Source: Gemmatimonadota bacterium
Lineage (GTDB): Bacteria; Gemmatimonadota; Gemmatimonadetes; Longimicrobiales; Gaopeijiaceae
Length of the DNA stretch: 33,782 nt
Direction of reading: 5' to 3'
NCBI GenBank assembly: GCA_003564295.1
Contig: PXFI01000075.1
Span: 1 to 33,782 of the forward strand
In this document: in pieces, positions 1-9,611 of the stretch
Numbering within the stretch: the stretch's first letter is position 1
Layout: each line of letters begins with the position of its first letter
Translations under genes and position numbers: made by a program
The notes under the pieces: generated by a model
Databases searched by the model: none
What the model was told of the DNA's origin: nothing
What the model saw: only the letters and a program-made list of their open reading frames with translations

Positions 1-651
1 CAGGTCTCCCAGGTCCTGGAGGACCCTGTCAGCACCTGCAGCCTCCAGGGTGTCCGGTGGGAACTTCCCCGTGGCAACAGCCACGGTCCTGGTCCCTCCA
101 TGCTTCCCGCAGGCCACGTCCCGGGGGGTGTCCCCAACCACTACCACGGAGGCAGGATGGAAGATCCGGCCCCACTTCGTGGCGGCACGCCGCATGGCAA
201 CCGCCGGGAGATCGTTCCGGATCTCGCTGTCGGACCCATAGCTCCCGATGGGGAAGTAACCCATGAGATCCACGGACTCCAGCTTCAAACGGGCACCATC
301 CACGATGTTCCCCGTGATGAGCCCCAGTCCGACCCCCTCCTCTTCCAGGTGCTGCAGCAGGGGGAGAACCCCCGGTAGGACCCTCATGGGTTGTCCCGGC
401 AACCGCCGCTCCAGCTCCTCCACGTAGACCGACCAGAGGGCATCCAATCCCGCATCGATTCCCCGGTCCTCGAGCCCCTCACCTCTCAGGAGCTCCCTGG
501 CGATCTGGGGATCCGTCTTTCCCGAGAAGTCCGGGAGGTCCCTCACCCCGTCCACACCGAAGACCTGGCCGATTGCCCGCAGAAAGGCTGTCTTGGCCGG
601 TCCTCCCCTCACCAGCGTACCGTCGATATCGAAGAGGAGGAGACGTTTCAT
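1..651 (-). CDS. HAD-family hydrolase (phosphoglycolate phosphatase-like), 3' end truncated by window
   Basis: Reverse-strand reading from ATG at 651 gives MKRLLLFDIDGTLVRGGPAKTAFLRAIGQVFGVDGV..., with HAD motif I DIDGT and a later VVVGDTPRDVACG motif. Not in the ORF track because no stop falls inside the window. Start overlaps the upstream stop (ATGA). Confidence 0.85.
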   Translation of the reverse strand, partial: MKRLLLFDIDGTLVRGGPAKTAFLRAIGQVFGVDGVRDLPDFSGKTDPQIARELLRGEGLEDRGIDAGLDALWSVYVEELERRLPGQPMRVLPGVLPLLQHLEEEGVGLGLITGNIVDGARLKLESVDLMGYFPIGSYGSDSEIRNDLPAVAMRRAATKWGRIFHPASVVVVGDTPRDVACGKHGGTRTVAVATGKFPPDTLEAAGADRVLQDLGDL

Positions 652-1622
652 GAACTTACCTCCTGGTCAAGTGTTGCTCTTCTCCGGTCAACCGAAACCG
701 CCCGCCGGACGGCCTCTTCCAGAACCTGGCCGGCTGCAACTCCAACGCTCAGCAGTTCCTCCGGCGATACTGCCTTCTCCTTCTCGCTGGTGGTTACGGC
801 GAAGATGATGTCCCCGTCGAAGGGAGTGTGCACGGGTACCACGGCCCGTGGCAGCGCCGTAGCGGCCATCCGGGCCAATCTCCTGAGCTCCACTCGAGAG
901 AGGGGCAGATCCGTGGCTACCACCGCCAGGGTGGTGTTGGCTCCGGCTGGCCTGCCTCCCCGGGCGCTACCCCTCTCCAGGCCTGGCTTCCAAGGCTCTT
1001 TCCGGCCCCCGCCTGCCGGTTCAACGCCACCACCCCCGGACAGTACGCTCCCGTCCTCCGCCACCACGTCCCCCAGAGCGTTCACCACAGCAAGGGCACC
1101 CACCGTTGCCTCACCCAGGCTTCCCCCTTCCACGCGCCGCGACCAGCTACCGACACCGCCCGGGGCGACCCCTTGCATGCCCCGAATCTTGCCCACGGTG
1201 GCACCGGCCCCGGCCCCCACACGCCCTTCGGACACTGGTCCGGTGCTGGCCGCCTCACAGGCCCGCCGACCCTCCTGGGGGCCCGGCCGCCCTACTCCGG
1301 CAACCAGGTCGAAGATAACGGCGGCAGGCACCAGCGGGACCCGAGCCAACCCCGTGTCAAACCCCTCGCCACGCTCCTCCAGCCACGCCATGACGCCGTC
1401 CGCCGCCGAAAGGCCGAAGGCGGATCCACCCGTCAGAAGCAGGGCGTTCACCCGATCCACCAGGTGATGGGGAGAGAGCACATCCAGCTCCCGGCTCCCC
1501 GTGGCCTGTCCAAGGATCTCCGCAGCACCCCGGAAGGGTCCCAGGATCACGGTGCATCCACTCCCACCCCCGGACACGTCCGCATGGCCGACCCGGATAC
1601 CGGACACTGCGGTAAGGGTCAT
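648..1622 (-). CDS. P1 family peptidase (DmpA/NylC-like N-terminal-nucleophile hydrolase)
   Basis: MTLTAVSGIRVGHADVSGGGSGCTVIL..., LLTGGSAFGLSAADGV and NTTLAVVATDLPLSRVELRRLARMA..PVHTPFDGDIIFAV are P1-family hallmarks. Start chosen inside ORF 648..1724. Confidence 0.85.
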   Translation of the reverse strand: MTLTAVSGIRVGHADVSGGGSGCTVILGPFRGAAEILGQATGSRELDVLSPHHLVDRVNALLLTGGSAFGLSAADGVMAWLEERGEGFDTGLARVPLVPAAVIFDLVAGVGRPGPQEGRRACEAASTGPVSEGRVGAGAGATVGKIRGMQGVAPGGVGSWSRRVEGGSLGEATVGALAVVNALGDVVAEDGSVLSGGGGVEPAGGGRKEPWKPGLERGSARGGRPAGANTTLAVVATDLPLSRVELRRLARMAATALPRAVVPVHTPFDGDIIFAVTTSEKEKAVSPEELLSVGVAAGQVLEEAVRRAVSVDRRRATLDQEVSS

Positions 1623-1653
1623 GCCCTGCACCCGCCCTTCGCCGAAGGTCCCA

Positions 1654-2652
1654 TCAGGCCTCCACCTCCGAAGGGCCCTCCCCGGCCAGACGCTCCAGGA
1701 GCGATGGATCCAGGTTTCCGCCACTCAAAACCAGCGCCGTCCGGAGACCACTCGCCTCCACTGCTCCCGACATCACCGCCGCCAGGGTAGCGGCTCCGGA
1801 ATACTCCACTACCAGCTTCCGGCGAAGGAGGAGGGCCTTCGCGGCGCTCCGAATGGCGTCGTCCCTCACCAGCACCACGTCGTCCAGGAATTCCCGGGCG
1901 TGGAGAAAGGTGAGGGAGCCGGCCTTTACGGGGGCAAGTCCGTCGGCGATGGTTTCGGTCCGGGGAAGGGTCACGGGCTCGCCAGCGTCCAGGGCTGCCC
2001 GCATGGCAGACGCACCTTCGGGCTCCACCCCCACCACTCGGACCCGGGGCAGAAGCCTCTTCACGGCCGCCGCCGTGCCGCTGGCCAGGCCTCCGCCGCC
2101 GATGGGCACCAGGACCAACTCCACCTCGGGCCAGTCCTGGACGATCTCCAGTCCCACCGTGCCCTGACCGGCGATGATGCGAGGGTGATCGAAGGGCGGT
2201 ACCATGGCCAACCCTTCCTCCCCGGCCATGGCCTCGGCTCGAGCCTTCCTCTCCAGGGAGGTAGTGCCCTCGAAAACCACTTCGGCCCCCAGACGCCTGG
2301 CGCCCTCCACCTTCACGCCGGGAGCCGTCACGGGCATCACCACAACGGCCCGGACCCCCTTCTCCCGGGCCGCAAGGGCTACGGCCTGGGCATGGTTCCC
2401 GGAGGAGTAGGTGATGATCCCCCTCGCCACCTCATCCCGGGAGAGCTGGGACACGAAGTTGTACGCGCCCCGGATCTTGAAGGAGCCGGCCCGTTGGAGG
2501 GATTCACACTTCAGGCGAACGTCCCCACCCGTTTCCTCGGAAAGCTCCGGAAAGGGGACGAGGGGGGTGGGAACCGCCACCCCACGAATCCGAACAGCCG
2601 CCCCTTGGATCTCGCCTAACGTCACCAGGTCGGGAGACACCTCCGTGCCCAT
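1654..2652 (-). CDS. ilvA: Threonine ammonia-lyase / serine-threonine dehydratase (PLP fold type II)
   Basis: PLP-lysine motif SFKIRGAYNF, SSGNHAQAVALAA, GGGGLASG; full-length 332 aa. The catabolic (tdcB-like) versus biosynthetic role is not resolved. Confidence 0.85.
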   Translation of the reverse strand: MGTEVSPDLVTLGEIQGAAVRIRGVAVPTPLVPFPELSEETGGDVRLKCESLQRAGSFKIRGAYNFVSQLSRDEVARGIITYSSGNHAQAVALAAREKGVRAVVVMPVTAPGVKVEGARRLGAEVVFEGTTSLERKARAEAMAGEEGLAMVPPFDHPRIIAGQGTVGLEIVQDWPEVELVLVPIGGGGLASGTAAAVKRLLPRVRVVGVEPEGASAMRAALDAGEPVTLPRTETIADGLAPVKAGSLTFLHAREFLDDVVLVRDDAIRSAAKALLLRRKLVVEYSGAATLAAVMSGAVEASGLRTALVLSGGNLDPSLLERLAGEGPSEVEA

Positions 2653-2658
2653 CTTCGT

Positions 2659-5250
2659 TCACTCCTCCGGATGATCGTCGGTGGGTACGCCCAGCTCCTC
2701 AGGCTCCTCCCGCTGCTCCCGGACCTCTTCCCGAACGGTCTCGCCCTCGTCCCCGTTCATCGCGGCGCCGTTGGCCCCGGGACCGTTGTCCGAGATGACC
2801 CGGGCCACATCCATGACCTGGTCGCCCTCGGCGAGTGCGACGAGGCGCACGCCTTGAGTAGCCCGCCCGATGGTACGGATCTCCGCCACTCTCTGGCGGT
2901 TCACCACTCCGTTCCGGGTGATGATCATGAACTCCTCGTCCTCCACCACCGACCGCATGGCCACCACCAGCCCCGTCTTCGACGAGGTCTTGAGGTTGAT
3001 GACACCCTTGCCACCCCGGTGCTGATACGGGTAGGCGTCCACGGAGGTCCTCTTCCCCATCCCCCCCTCCGAAACCACCAGGAGTGTGCTATCGGGCCGG
3101 TTGATCACCACCATACCCACCACTTCGTCCCCACTCACAAGGCGGATGCCCCGAACTCCCGAGGTGACCCTCCCTATGGGTCGAGCTTCCTGCTCCTTGA
3201 AGCGTATGGCCATCCCCTTGCGGGTACCCAGGACGATATCGTCGTGGCCGCTGGTAACCTTTACCTCTATGAGCTCATCCCCTTCCAGGACCTTCATGGC
3301 ATTGAGGCCCACCGCACGGATGTGCCCATATGCCGAAAGAGGGGTCTTCTTGATCATCCCCTTCCGGGTCGCGAAGAGGAGGAAGTGATCATGGCTGAAC
3401 TCCCGCACCGGGACCACGGCGGCGATCTCGTCCCCGGGAAGCAGGTTCACCAGGTTCACCAGGTGCTTGCCACGGGAATGCCGGCCACCCTGCGGGAGCT
3501 CCCAGACCTTGAGCCAGTGACATTGTCCCGCGCGGGTGAAGATCATGATATAGTCGTGGGTGGAGGCCACGAAGAGGTGCTCCACCCAATCCTCCTCCTT
3601 CGTGCCCATACCCCGAAGACCCCTGCCCCCTCGCCGTTGCGCCCGATAGGTATCCACCTCCATGCGTTTGACGTAGCCCTGGTGGGACACGGTGATGACC
3701 ATGTCCTCCTCGACGATGAGGTCCTCCTCGCTCAGGAGGACGTTCCCCCCCAGGATCTCCGTCCGTCGGTCGTCCCCGTACTTCTCCGCCAGCTCCTCAA
3801 GCTCCTGGACGATGATGTCCATCCGCCGGTTCCGGCTTCCCAGGATCTCCTCCAGCTCCGCGATGCGGGTCCGAATCTCCGCCAGCTCCTGGTCCAGCTT
3901 TTCCATCTCCAGGCCGGTGAGGCGAGCCAGCCTCATGTTCAGGATGGCCTCCGCCTGCGCCTCGCTCAGCTCGAAGGCCCCCCTGAGGCGCACCGAGGCC
4001 ATTTCCGTGTCCTCGGATCCACGGATGATCCGGATGACTTCATCGATGTTGTCGACGGCGATCTTCAGCCCTTCCAGGATGTGCTCCCGCTCCTTCGCCT
4101 TTCGGAGCTCGTGCTCGCTCCTCCGGACCACCACTTCGTGCCGGTGGTCGATGAAGTGCAGCAGCATCTCCCGGAGGGCCATCACCCTGGGCACCCCGTC
4201 CACAAGGGCCAGGAGGATGGTCCCGAAGGTGGTCTGCATCTGCGTGTGCTTGTACAGACGGTTCAGGACCACACGGGGGATGGCATCCCGCCTCAGCTCG
4301 ATGACGACCCGGAGCCCCTCCCGATCCGACTCGTCCCTGAGATCCCGGATTCCGGTGATCTTCTTGTCCCTTACCCCCTGGGCAATCTGCTCGATGAGGC
4401 GGGATTTGTTCACCATGAAGGGTATCTCGGTGACGATGATCCGCTCGCCCCCCCCGGGGGCCTCCTCCACCTCGGCCTTTGCCCGGGTCACGATCCGTCC
4501 CCGGCCCGTCTGGTAGGCCTCCCGGATTCCGTCACGGCCACAGATGGCCCCCCCCGTGGGAAAGTCCGGCCCCAGGATGTGGCTTTCCAGCTCCTCCTGG
4601 GTCAGGCTGGGGTTTCGGATGAGGGCCACGATGGCGCTCACCACCTCCCGCAGGTTGTGGGGCGGGATGTTCGTGGCCATCCCCACTGCGATCCCCGAGC
4701 TACCGTTCACCAGAAGATTCGGTAGCTTTCCGGGTAGAACCGTGGGCTCTTCTATGCGACCGTCGAAGTTCGGAGCGAAGACCACGGTCTCCTTGTCGAT
4801 ATCCTCCAAGAGCTCCGTGGCCAGGGGGTGGAGACGGGCCTCCGTGTATCTGTAGGCTGCCGCCGAATCCCCGTCCACCGAACCGAAGTTCCCCTGGCCG
4901 TCAACCAGGGGGTAGCGGAGGGAGAAGTCCTGCACCATGCGAACCATGGCGTCGTAGACCGCCATGTCCCCATGGGGGTGGAACTTCCCGAGAACCTCAC
5001 CCACCACCGACGCGCTCTTCTTGTAGGCGCGCCCGGGGGAGAGGCCCAGCTCCCGCATGGCGTAGAGGATCCGGCGATGGACCGGCTTAAGACCATCCCG
5101 AACGTCCGGCAGGGCCCGCTGGACGATGACGCTCATGGAGTAGTCGATGAACGACTCCCGCATCTCGTCTTCCAGCAGCCGTGTCAGGACCTTCTGCCCA
5201 CCCCCGTCCAGCCTCAGCTGGATGACGTTATCGTGTTCCTGATGTTCCAT
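2659..5250 (-). CDS. gyrA: DNA gyrase subunit A
   Basis: [54 protein letters not shown], GyrA-box QRRGGRG in the C-terminal domain and an acidic tail. Start placed at [11 protein letters not shown]. Confidence 0.95.
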   Translation of the reverse strand: MEHQEHDNVIQLRLDGGGQKVLTRLLEDEMRESFIDYSMSVIVQRALPDVRDGLKPVHRRILYAMRELGLSPGRAYKKSASVVGEVLGKFHPHGDMAVYDAMVRMVQDFSLRYPLVDGQGNFGSVDGDSAAAYRYTEARLHPLATELLEDIDKETVVFAPNFDGRIEEPTVLPGKLPNLLVNGSSGIAVGMATNIPPHNLREVVSAIVALIRNPSLTQEELESHILGPDFPTGGAICGRDGIREAYQTGRGRIVTRAKAEVEEAPGGGERIIVTEIPFMVNKSRLIEQIAQGVRDKKITGIRDLRDESDREGLRVVIELRRDAIPRVVLNRLYKHTQMQTTFGTILLALVDGVPRVMALREMLLHFIDHRHEVVVRRSEHELRKAKEREHILEGLKIAVDNIDEVIRIIRGSEDTEMASVRLRGAFELSEAQAEAILNMRLARLTGLEMEKLDQELAEIRTRIAELEEILGSRNRRMDIIVQELEELAEKYGDDRRTEILGGNVLLSEEDLIVEEDMVITVSHQGYVKRMEVDTYRAQRRGGRGLRGMGTKEEDWVEHLFVASTHDYIMIFTRAGQCHWLKVWELPQGGRHSRGKHLVNLVNLLPGDEIAAVVPVREFSHDHFLLFATRKGMIKKTPLSAYGHIRAVGLNAMKVLEGDELIEVKVTSGHDDIVLGTRKGMAIRFKEQEARPIGRVTSGVRGIRLVSGDEVVGMVVINRPDSTLLVVSEGGMGKRTSVDAYPYQHRGGKGVINLKTSSKTGLVVAMRSVVEDEEFMIITRNGVVNRQRVAEIRTIGRATQGVRLVALAEGDQVMDVARVISDNGPGANGAAMNGDEGETVREEVREQREEPEELGVPTDDHPEE

Positions 5251-5482
5251 TTCTATCTCTGTGTGCAGTGCCTCGAGCACATGGCTCTTTTCTTCCTGGC
5301 CACGCCCCGGCAGCCAGATCCCCACAAGCCACTCCTGGAGGTGGCCGAGGATGCGGCAGCCGGCACTTCAGGTCTCGTGGTGGTAACGCTCTCATGACCG
5401 TGGGGAGCCCACTCACCAGAGCGTCTTGGAGGGGTGATTGAGGGGTGCGACCGTCACGAAGCCATTCTCCGGACGAAACCCG

Positions 5483-5506
5483 GTCTCGGCCCCGGCAGGC
5501 CGAGGC
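5483..5506 (-). other. Hairpin in predicted gyrA 5' UTR
   Basis: CTCGGCC-CCGGCA-GGCCGAG inverted repeat, extendable to 9 bp with one G-U. Confidence 0.4.
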
Positions 5507-5531
5507 TCGTGATGACCTTGAAGTCTTTGAA

Positions 5532-5560
5532 AAATAACGAGAAATGACACTTTCAGGCAA
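5532..5560 (-). promoter_or_regulatory. Candidate sigma70-like promoter for gyrA
   Basis: Reverse strand TTGCCT - 17 nt - TTATTT. It lies in an AT-richer patch of the 385-bp GT2/gyrA gap and predicts a 5' UTR of about 275 nt. Confidence 0.4.
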
Positions 5561-5635
5561 GGTCTGACCCGGATTGCGCCGGGACGGGAATCCCCCCTTG
5601 ATCCGGAGGGAAGAGGTCAGCCGGAAGAGAGGAGG

Positions 5636-6664
5636 TCAGGCCACCGCCACGAAGTCCCTCAGCTCCCTCCATCCAGCCGCCTCCAGGGCCTCCCTTATTT
5701 CCTGGCGGACACCTTCCTGACCCACCGCGGCTACGCAGAAGGAACCCCGGACACGGTCCACGTCTTCAGGTGGAATCACGGGTACTCCATGTACCCTCTG
5801 CCCCACCTTCCTGGGATCCAGATCCACGAAGGCCACAAGGGTCCCCCCCTGCCGCAAGAGCTCTCTGGCGAAGGCCTTCCCCACCGGCCCCGCCCCCCAC
5901 ACCACCAGACCCTTCCCCTCCCAGAGGTGGAACCTCCGGAGGAAATGCACCTTACACCTGCGGAAGCTTTCCTCCGAGTAGGCGCCGTGGGTCCGGGAGA
6001 GGCGTCCTTCTCCCTCCCTCCACCGCAGGAGAACCTCCGGCACCTTGGCCAAGCGACCCCCGCCTTCCCACAGGCGGAAGACCAGGTCGTAGTCCTCGGG
6101 CCATCCCAGATTCCGGTAGCCCCCCGCCACCTCTACGGCCTCCGCCCGGAGGAGGAGGGTGGGATGGGGGAGTGGGCACTCCACGAAGAGGTCTCCCTCC
6201 ATTGCCTCGTGGCTGGTGAGCCCGTTGATCCAGGTCTCATAGCGGCGGGCACCTTCCCTGACCTTCTCCGGGGGGAAGTAGGTGACACCTGTGCCACAGG
6301 CCACGATCCGCCGATCCGTGGTCATGAGATCCATCTGCCGCCTGAAGCGCCCCGGAAGAGCCAGGTCGTCGGCATCCATCCGGGCCAGATAGCGGCCCCG
6401 TGCCCTCGACCGGGCCAGCTCCAGGGCCGCCACAATCCCCTTCGGCTCCTGTGTGAGAACCTGGAACCGACGGTCCCGACCCGCCGCCTCCCGCAAGATC
6501 TCCCGGGTGCCGTCCGTGGACCCGTCGTCCACCGCCAACACCTGAAAGTCGGGGAAGGTCTGCCCCTCGAGTGAAGCCAGGGCCTCCTCCAGGAACTGGA
6601 CTCCGTTCCGGACGGGAAGAATCACGGAGAGGGGTGGGGCGGCGGCCGAGGCGCTTCTCGTCAT
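5636..6664 (-). CDS. Family 2 glycosyltransferase with C-terminal Rossmann-like nucleotide-binding domain
   Basis: LSVILPVRNGVQFLEEALASLEGQTFPDFQVLAVDDGSTDGT and ARMDADD (GT2), then a C-terminal GLVVWGAGPVGKAFARELLRQGGTLVAFVDLDPRKVGQRVHGVPVI segment. Start placed at MTRSASAAAPPLSVIL. Confidence 0.85.
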   Translation of the reverse strand: MTRSASAAAPPLSVILPVRNGVQFLEEALASLEGQTFPDFQVLAVDDGSTDGTREILREAAGRDRRFQVLTQEPKGIVAALELARSRARGRYLARMDADDLALPGRFRRQMDLMTTDRRIVACGTGVTYFPPEKVREGARRYETWINGLTSHEAMEGDLFVECPLPHPTLLLRAEAVEVAGGYRNLGWPEDYDLVFRLWEGGGRLAKVPEVLLRWREGEGRLSRTHGAYSEESFRRCKVHFLRRFHLWEGKGLVVWGAGPVGKAFARELLRQGGTLVAFVDLDPRKVGQRVHGVPVIPPEDVDRVRGSFCVAAVGQEGVRQEIREALEAAGWRELRDFVAVA

Positions 6665-6665
6665 A

Positions 6666-9524
6666 TCAGGTGGGGTGGGGGTGAACCAGAAGGGCCACCA
6701 GGTACCTTCCCGTGACGCTCTCCGGGACCTGAACGATGTCTTCGGGCCTGCCCATGGCCACCACCTCTCCCCCCTGGGCACCGGCGCCGGGGCCCAGATC
6801 TACGATCCAGTCCGCGGTCTTGATGACCTCCAGGTTGTGCTCGATCACCACCACCGAGTGGCCGGCATCCAGGAGTCGGCCCAACACGCGCAGGAGTTTC
6901 CGGATATCCTCCCCGGCGAGCCCCGTCGTGGGCTCGTCCAGAATGTAGACCTTGCGTCCCCGCTTTCCCGCTCCTCCCGCCAACTCCCGGGCAATCTTAA
7001 GGCGCTGTGCCTCCCCCCCCGAGAGGGTCGGTGCCGGCTGGCCCAGGCGAAGATACCCCAGGCCCACCTGCTGGAGATGCCAGAGGATCTGACCCAGGCG
7101 GTCCTCCCGGATGAAGAAACGGATGGCCTCGTCCACGGTGAGGTCCAGGACCTGAGCTACGTTCATCCCCTTGTAGGTGACCTCCAGCACTTCCCGCCGG
7201 TACCGGGCTCCACCGCAGATCTCGCACGGCACGAACACATCAGCCATGAAGATCATCTCCACCTCCACATGGCCTGCTCCCTTGCAGGCATCGCACCGGC
7301 CCCCGTCCACGTTGAAGGAGAAATACCCCGGGCCGTAGCGGCGCTGCCGGGCCAGGGGGAGAGAGGAGTAGATGCGACGGACCTCATCCCAGGCCTTGAT
7401 GTAGGTGACGGGATTGGAGCGGGGCGTCCGGCCGATGGGAGACTGGTCCACCAGGACCGCTTTCTCCACCAGGCCCGCTCCCTCCAGGGCCGTGTATCGC
7501 CCAACGGCCTCCCCAAGGTGCTCCTTGGCTGTGGTTTCCCCCCCGTTCAGCTCCAACTCCAGGGCTCGGTAGAGAACGTCGTGCACCAGCGTAGACTTCC
7601 CGGACCCGCTGACCCCCGTCACCACCGTCAGGGCCCCCAGGGGGATCTCCACGTCCACGTCGCGCAGGTTGTGCAGACAGGCCCCCTGGAGGACCAGCCG
7701 CCCTCCGTCCCCCCTCCGGCGCTCCTTTGGCAGAGGGATCCCCTCCCGTCCCGAGATGTATCTTCCCGTCACGGTGTCGGCGGCCTTCAGCTCCTCCGGG
7801 GTCCCCTGAAATACCACCTTGCCCCCCTTCTCTCCGGACCCGGGCCCCAGCTCCACCACGTGCTCAGCTGCCATGATGGCCAGGGGGTCGTGCTCCACCA
7901 CGATCACCGTGTTCCCGGCATCCCGCAGCCGGCCCAGGAGGCGGAGGAGGGCCCCCATATCCCGGGGGTGGAGTCCGATGGTGGGCTCATCCAGGACGTA
8001 CAGGGCATCCACCAGGCTGGAGCCCAGGGAGTTGGCCAGGCTGATGCGCTGCGCCTCCCCTCCCGAGAGGGTCCGGGCCTGCCGGTCCAGGGTCAGGTAC
8101 CCGAGCCCCACCTCCACCAGAAACTCCAGGCGGGACCTGAGCTCCCTCAGGATGGCGGTGGCGATTCGGCTTTCCATCTCCCTCAGCTCGAGCCCCTCCA
8201 CCCAACTCTTCAGCTCCTCAACGGGCATGGCGGAGATCTCGGCCAGGTTCTTGTCAGCCACCCGGACCCAGAGGGCCTCTTTCCTGATCCTGGCGCCCCC
8301 ACAGGCCCGGCATGGCCTCGGGCTCTGGTACTGCCGAAGAAAGACCCTGATGTACCGCTTGTACCGCTTCCTCTCCCGGGACCGAAGAAAGGGAATCACC
8401 CCCTTGAAGCCCTCGCCGCCGAAAAGGACCGCGCTGCGAAAATCCTCCGGAAGGCTCGCCCACGGGGCGAATACCGATAGACCCCACTCCTGGGTGAACG
8501 ACCTCAGGCGATCCTGCTCCCGGAAGTACCGGGGCTTCGTCCATGGATCCACCGCCCCGTCCTGGATGGAGCGACGCGTGTTGGGAACGACGAGCTTCTC
8601 GTCGTACTCCAGGGTGGCCCCGAAACCCGTGCACTCCGGACACGATCCCACAGGATTGTTGAAGGAGAAGAGCCGGGGAGTGGGCTCCGGAAACTCCCGA
8701 TCCGGGTGCCGGGGACAGCGGAAGCCCTCGGTGAAGTGCATGCGGGCCGGCCGCTCGAATCCGGGAGCTCCCGGAACGCCGGCCCCCTCCGCCAGAAGCA
8801 CCACCGCCTCTCCGTCACCCTCCCCGAAAGCGGTCCCCAGGGAGTCGGCCAACCGGTCCCGGACGTCCGGACGCACCCTCAGGCGGTCCACCACCACCAG
8901 AAGCTCACGGGCAGCGGTGAGGTCAACTCCCAGTCGTTCCGGATCCTCCGCACCGCCCCCCCCCACGTCCAGCAGCTCACCGTCAGCCAGGACCCGGAGG
9001 AATCCCAATGCCCGGAGGTTCTCCACCACCAGGGCGTGGCCGACCCTCCCCCCGAGCTCCAGAGGGAAGGCCACCAGGATCCGGGCACCCTCATCCACCT
9101 CCAACACCTGCTCCACGGCTCCGGACACGGTGTCAGGGCGGATCTCCCGACCGCAGTCCGGGCAGTACATCCTCCCAACCCTGGACCAGAGGAGACGCAG
9201 GTAGTCCAGAACCTCGGTGGCGGTTCCCACCGTGGACCGGCTGGACTTGGCAGGGTTCTTCTGCTCGATGGCCACTGCCGGGGCAATCCCCTCCAGGAGG
9301 TCCACCGCAGGCTTCTCCATGCGGTCCAGGAACTGCTTGGCGTACGTGGAGAGGGACTCCATGTACCGCCTCTGGCCTTCCGCAAAGAGGGTGTCCAGGG
9401 CCAGGGTGGACTTCCCCGACCCGGAGGGCCCCGTGATGACGGTCATGACCCTCCTGGGGAGGTCCAGGTCCAGGCTCTTCAGGTTGTGCTGCCGGGCTCC
9501 CCGGATTCGGATCCAATGCTCCAT
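6666..9524 (-). CDS. uvrA: Excinuclease ABC subunit A
   Basis: Two ABC ATPase units (GPSGSGKSTLALDTLFAEGQRRYMESLS; GVSGSGKSTLVHDVLY), UvrA zinc motifs CDAC...CEIC, SPIGRTPRSNPVTYIKAWDEVR; 952 aa. Confidence 0.97.
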   Translation of the reverse strand: MEHWIRIRGARQHNLKSLDLDLPRRVMTVITGPSGSGKSTLALDTLFAEGQRRYMESLSTYAKQFLDRMEKPAVDLLEGIAPAVAIEQKNPAKSSRSTVGTATEVLDYLRLLWSRVGRMYCPDCGREIRPDTVSGAVEQVLEVDEGARILVAFPLELGGRVGHALVVENLRALGFLRVLADGELLDVGGGGAEDPERLGVDLTAARELLVVVDRLRVRPDVRDRLADSLGTAFGEGDGEAVVLLAEGAGVPGAPGFERPARMHFTEGFRCPRHPDREFPEPTPRLFSFNNPVGSCPECTGFGATLEYDEKLVVPNTRRSIQDGAVDPWTKPRYFREQDRLRSFTQEWGLSVFAPWASLPEDFRSAVLFGGEGFKGVIPFLRSRERKRYKRYIRVFLRQYQSPRPCRACGGARIRKEALWVRVADKNLAEISAMPVEELKSWVEGLELREMESRIATAILRELRSRLEFLVEVGLGYLTLDRQARTLSGGEAQRISLANSLGSSLVDALYVLDEPTIGLHPRDMGALLRLLGRLRDAGNTVIVVEHDPLAIMAAEHVVELGPGSGEKGGKVVFQGTPEELKAADTVTGRYISGREGIPLPKERRRGDGGRLVLQGACLHNLRDVDVEIPLGALTVVTGVSGSGKSTLVHDVLYRALELELNGGETTAKEHLGEAVGRYTALEGAGLVEKAVLVDQSPIGRTPRSNPVTYIKAWDEVRRIYSSLPLARQRRYGPGYFSFNVDGGRCDACKGAGHVEVEMIFMADVFVPCEICGGARYRREVLEVTYKGMNVAQVLDLTVDEAIRFFIREDRLGQILWHLQQVGLGYLRLGQPAPTLSGGEAQRLKIARELAGGAGKRGRKVYILDEPTTGLAGEDIRKLLRVLGRLLDAGHSVVVIEHNLEVIKTADWIVDLGPGAGAQGGEVVAMGRPEDIVQVPESVTGRYLVALLVHPHPT

Positions 9525-9575
9525 GCATGGATCTTAGTGGAGGGGACCGTGCCGGGGTACCCGGCCACCGACGCC

Positions 9576-9603
9576 TTGACCCCTTCCACCGCCTTCTCAT
9601 AGC
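9576..9603 (+). promoter_or_regulatory. Candidate promoter for the his leader/operon
   Basis: TTGACC (9576-9581), 16-nt spacer, weak -10 CATAGC (9598-9603). Predicts a transcription start at about the leader ATG. Confidence 0.35.
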
Positions 9604-9611
9604 TTTCCATC

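Noticed and set aside
2671-4725. 684-aa plus-strand ORF opposite gyrA
   Set aside because: Shadow ORF of a clear gyrA. In high-GC genes with G/C-rich third positions the antisense frame has few stops; composition is His/Pro/Asp-rich with no recognisable domain.
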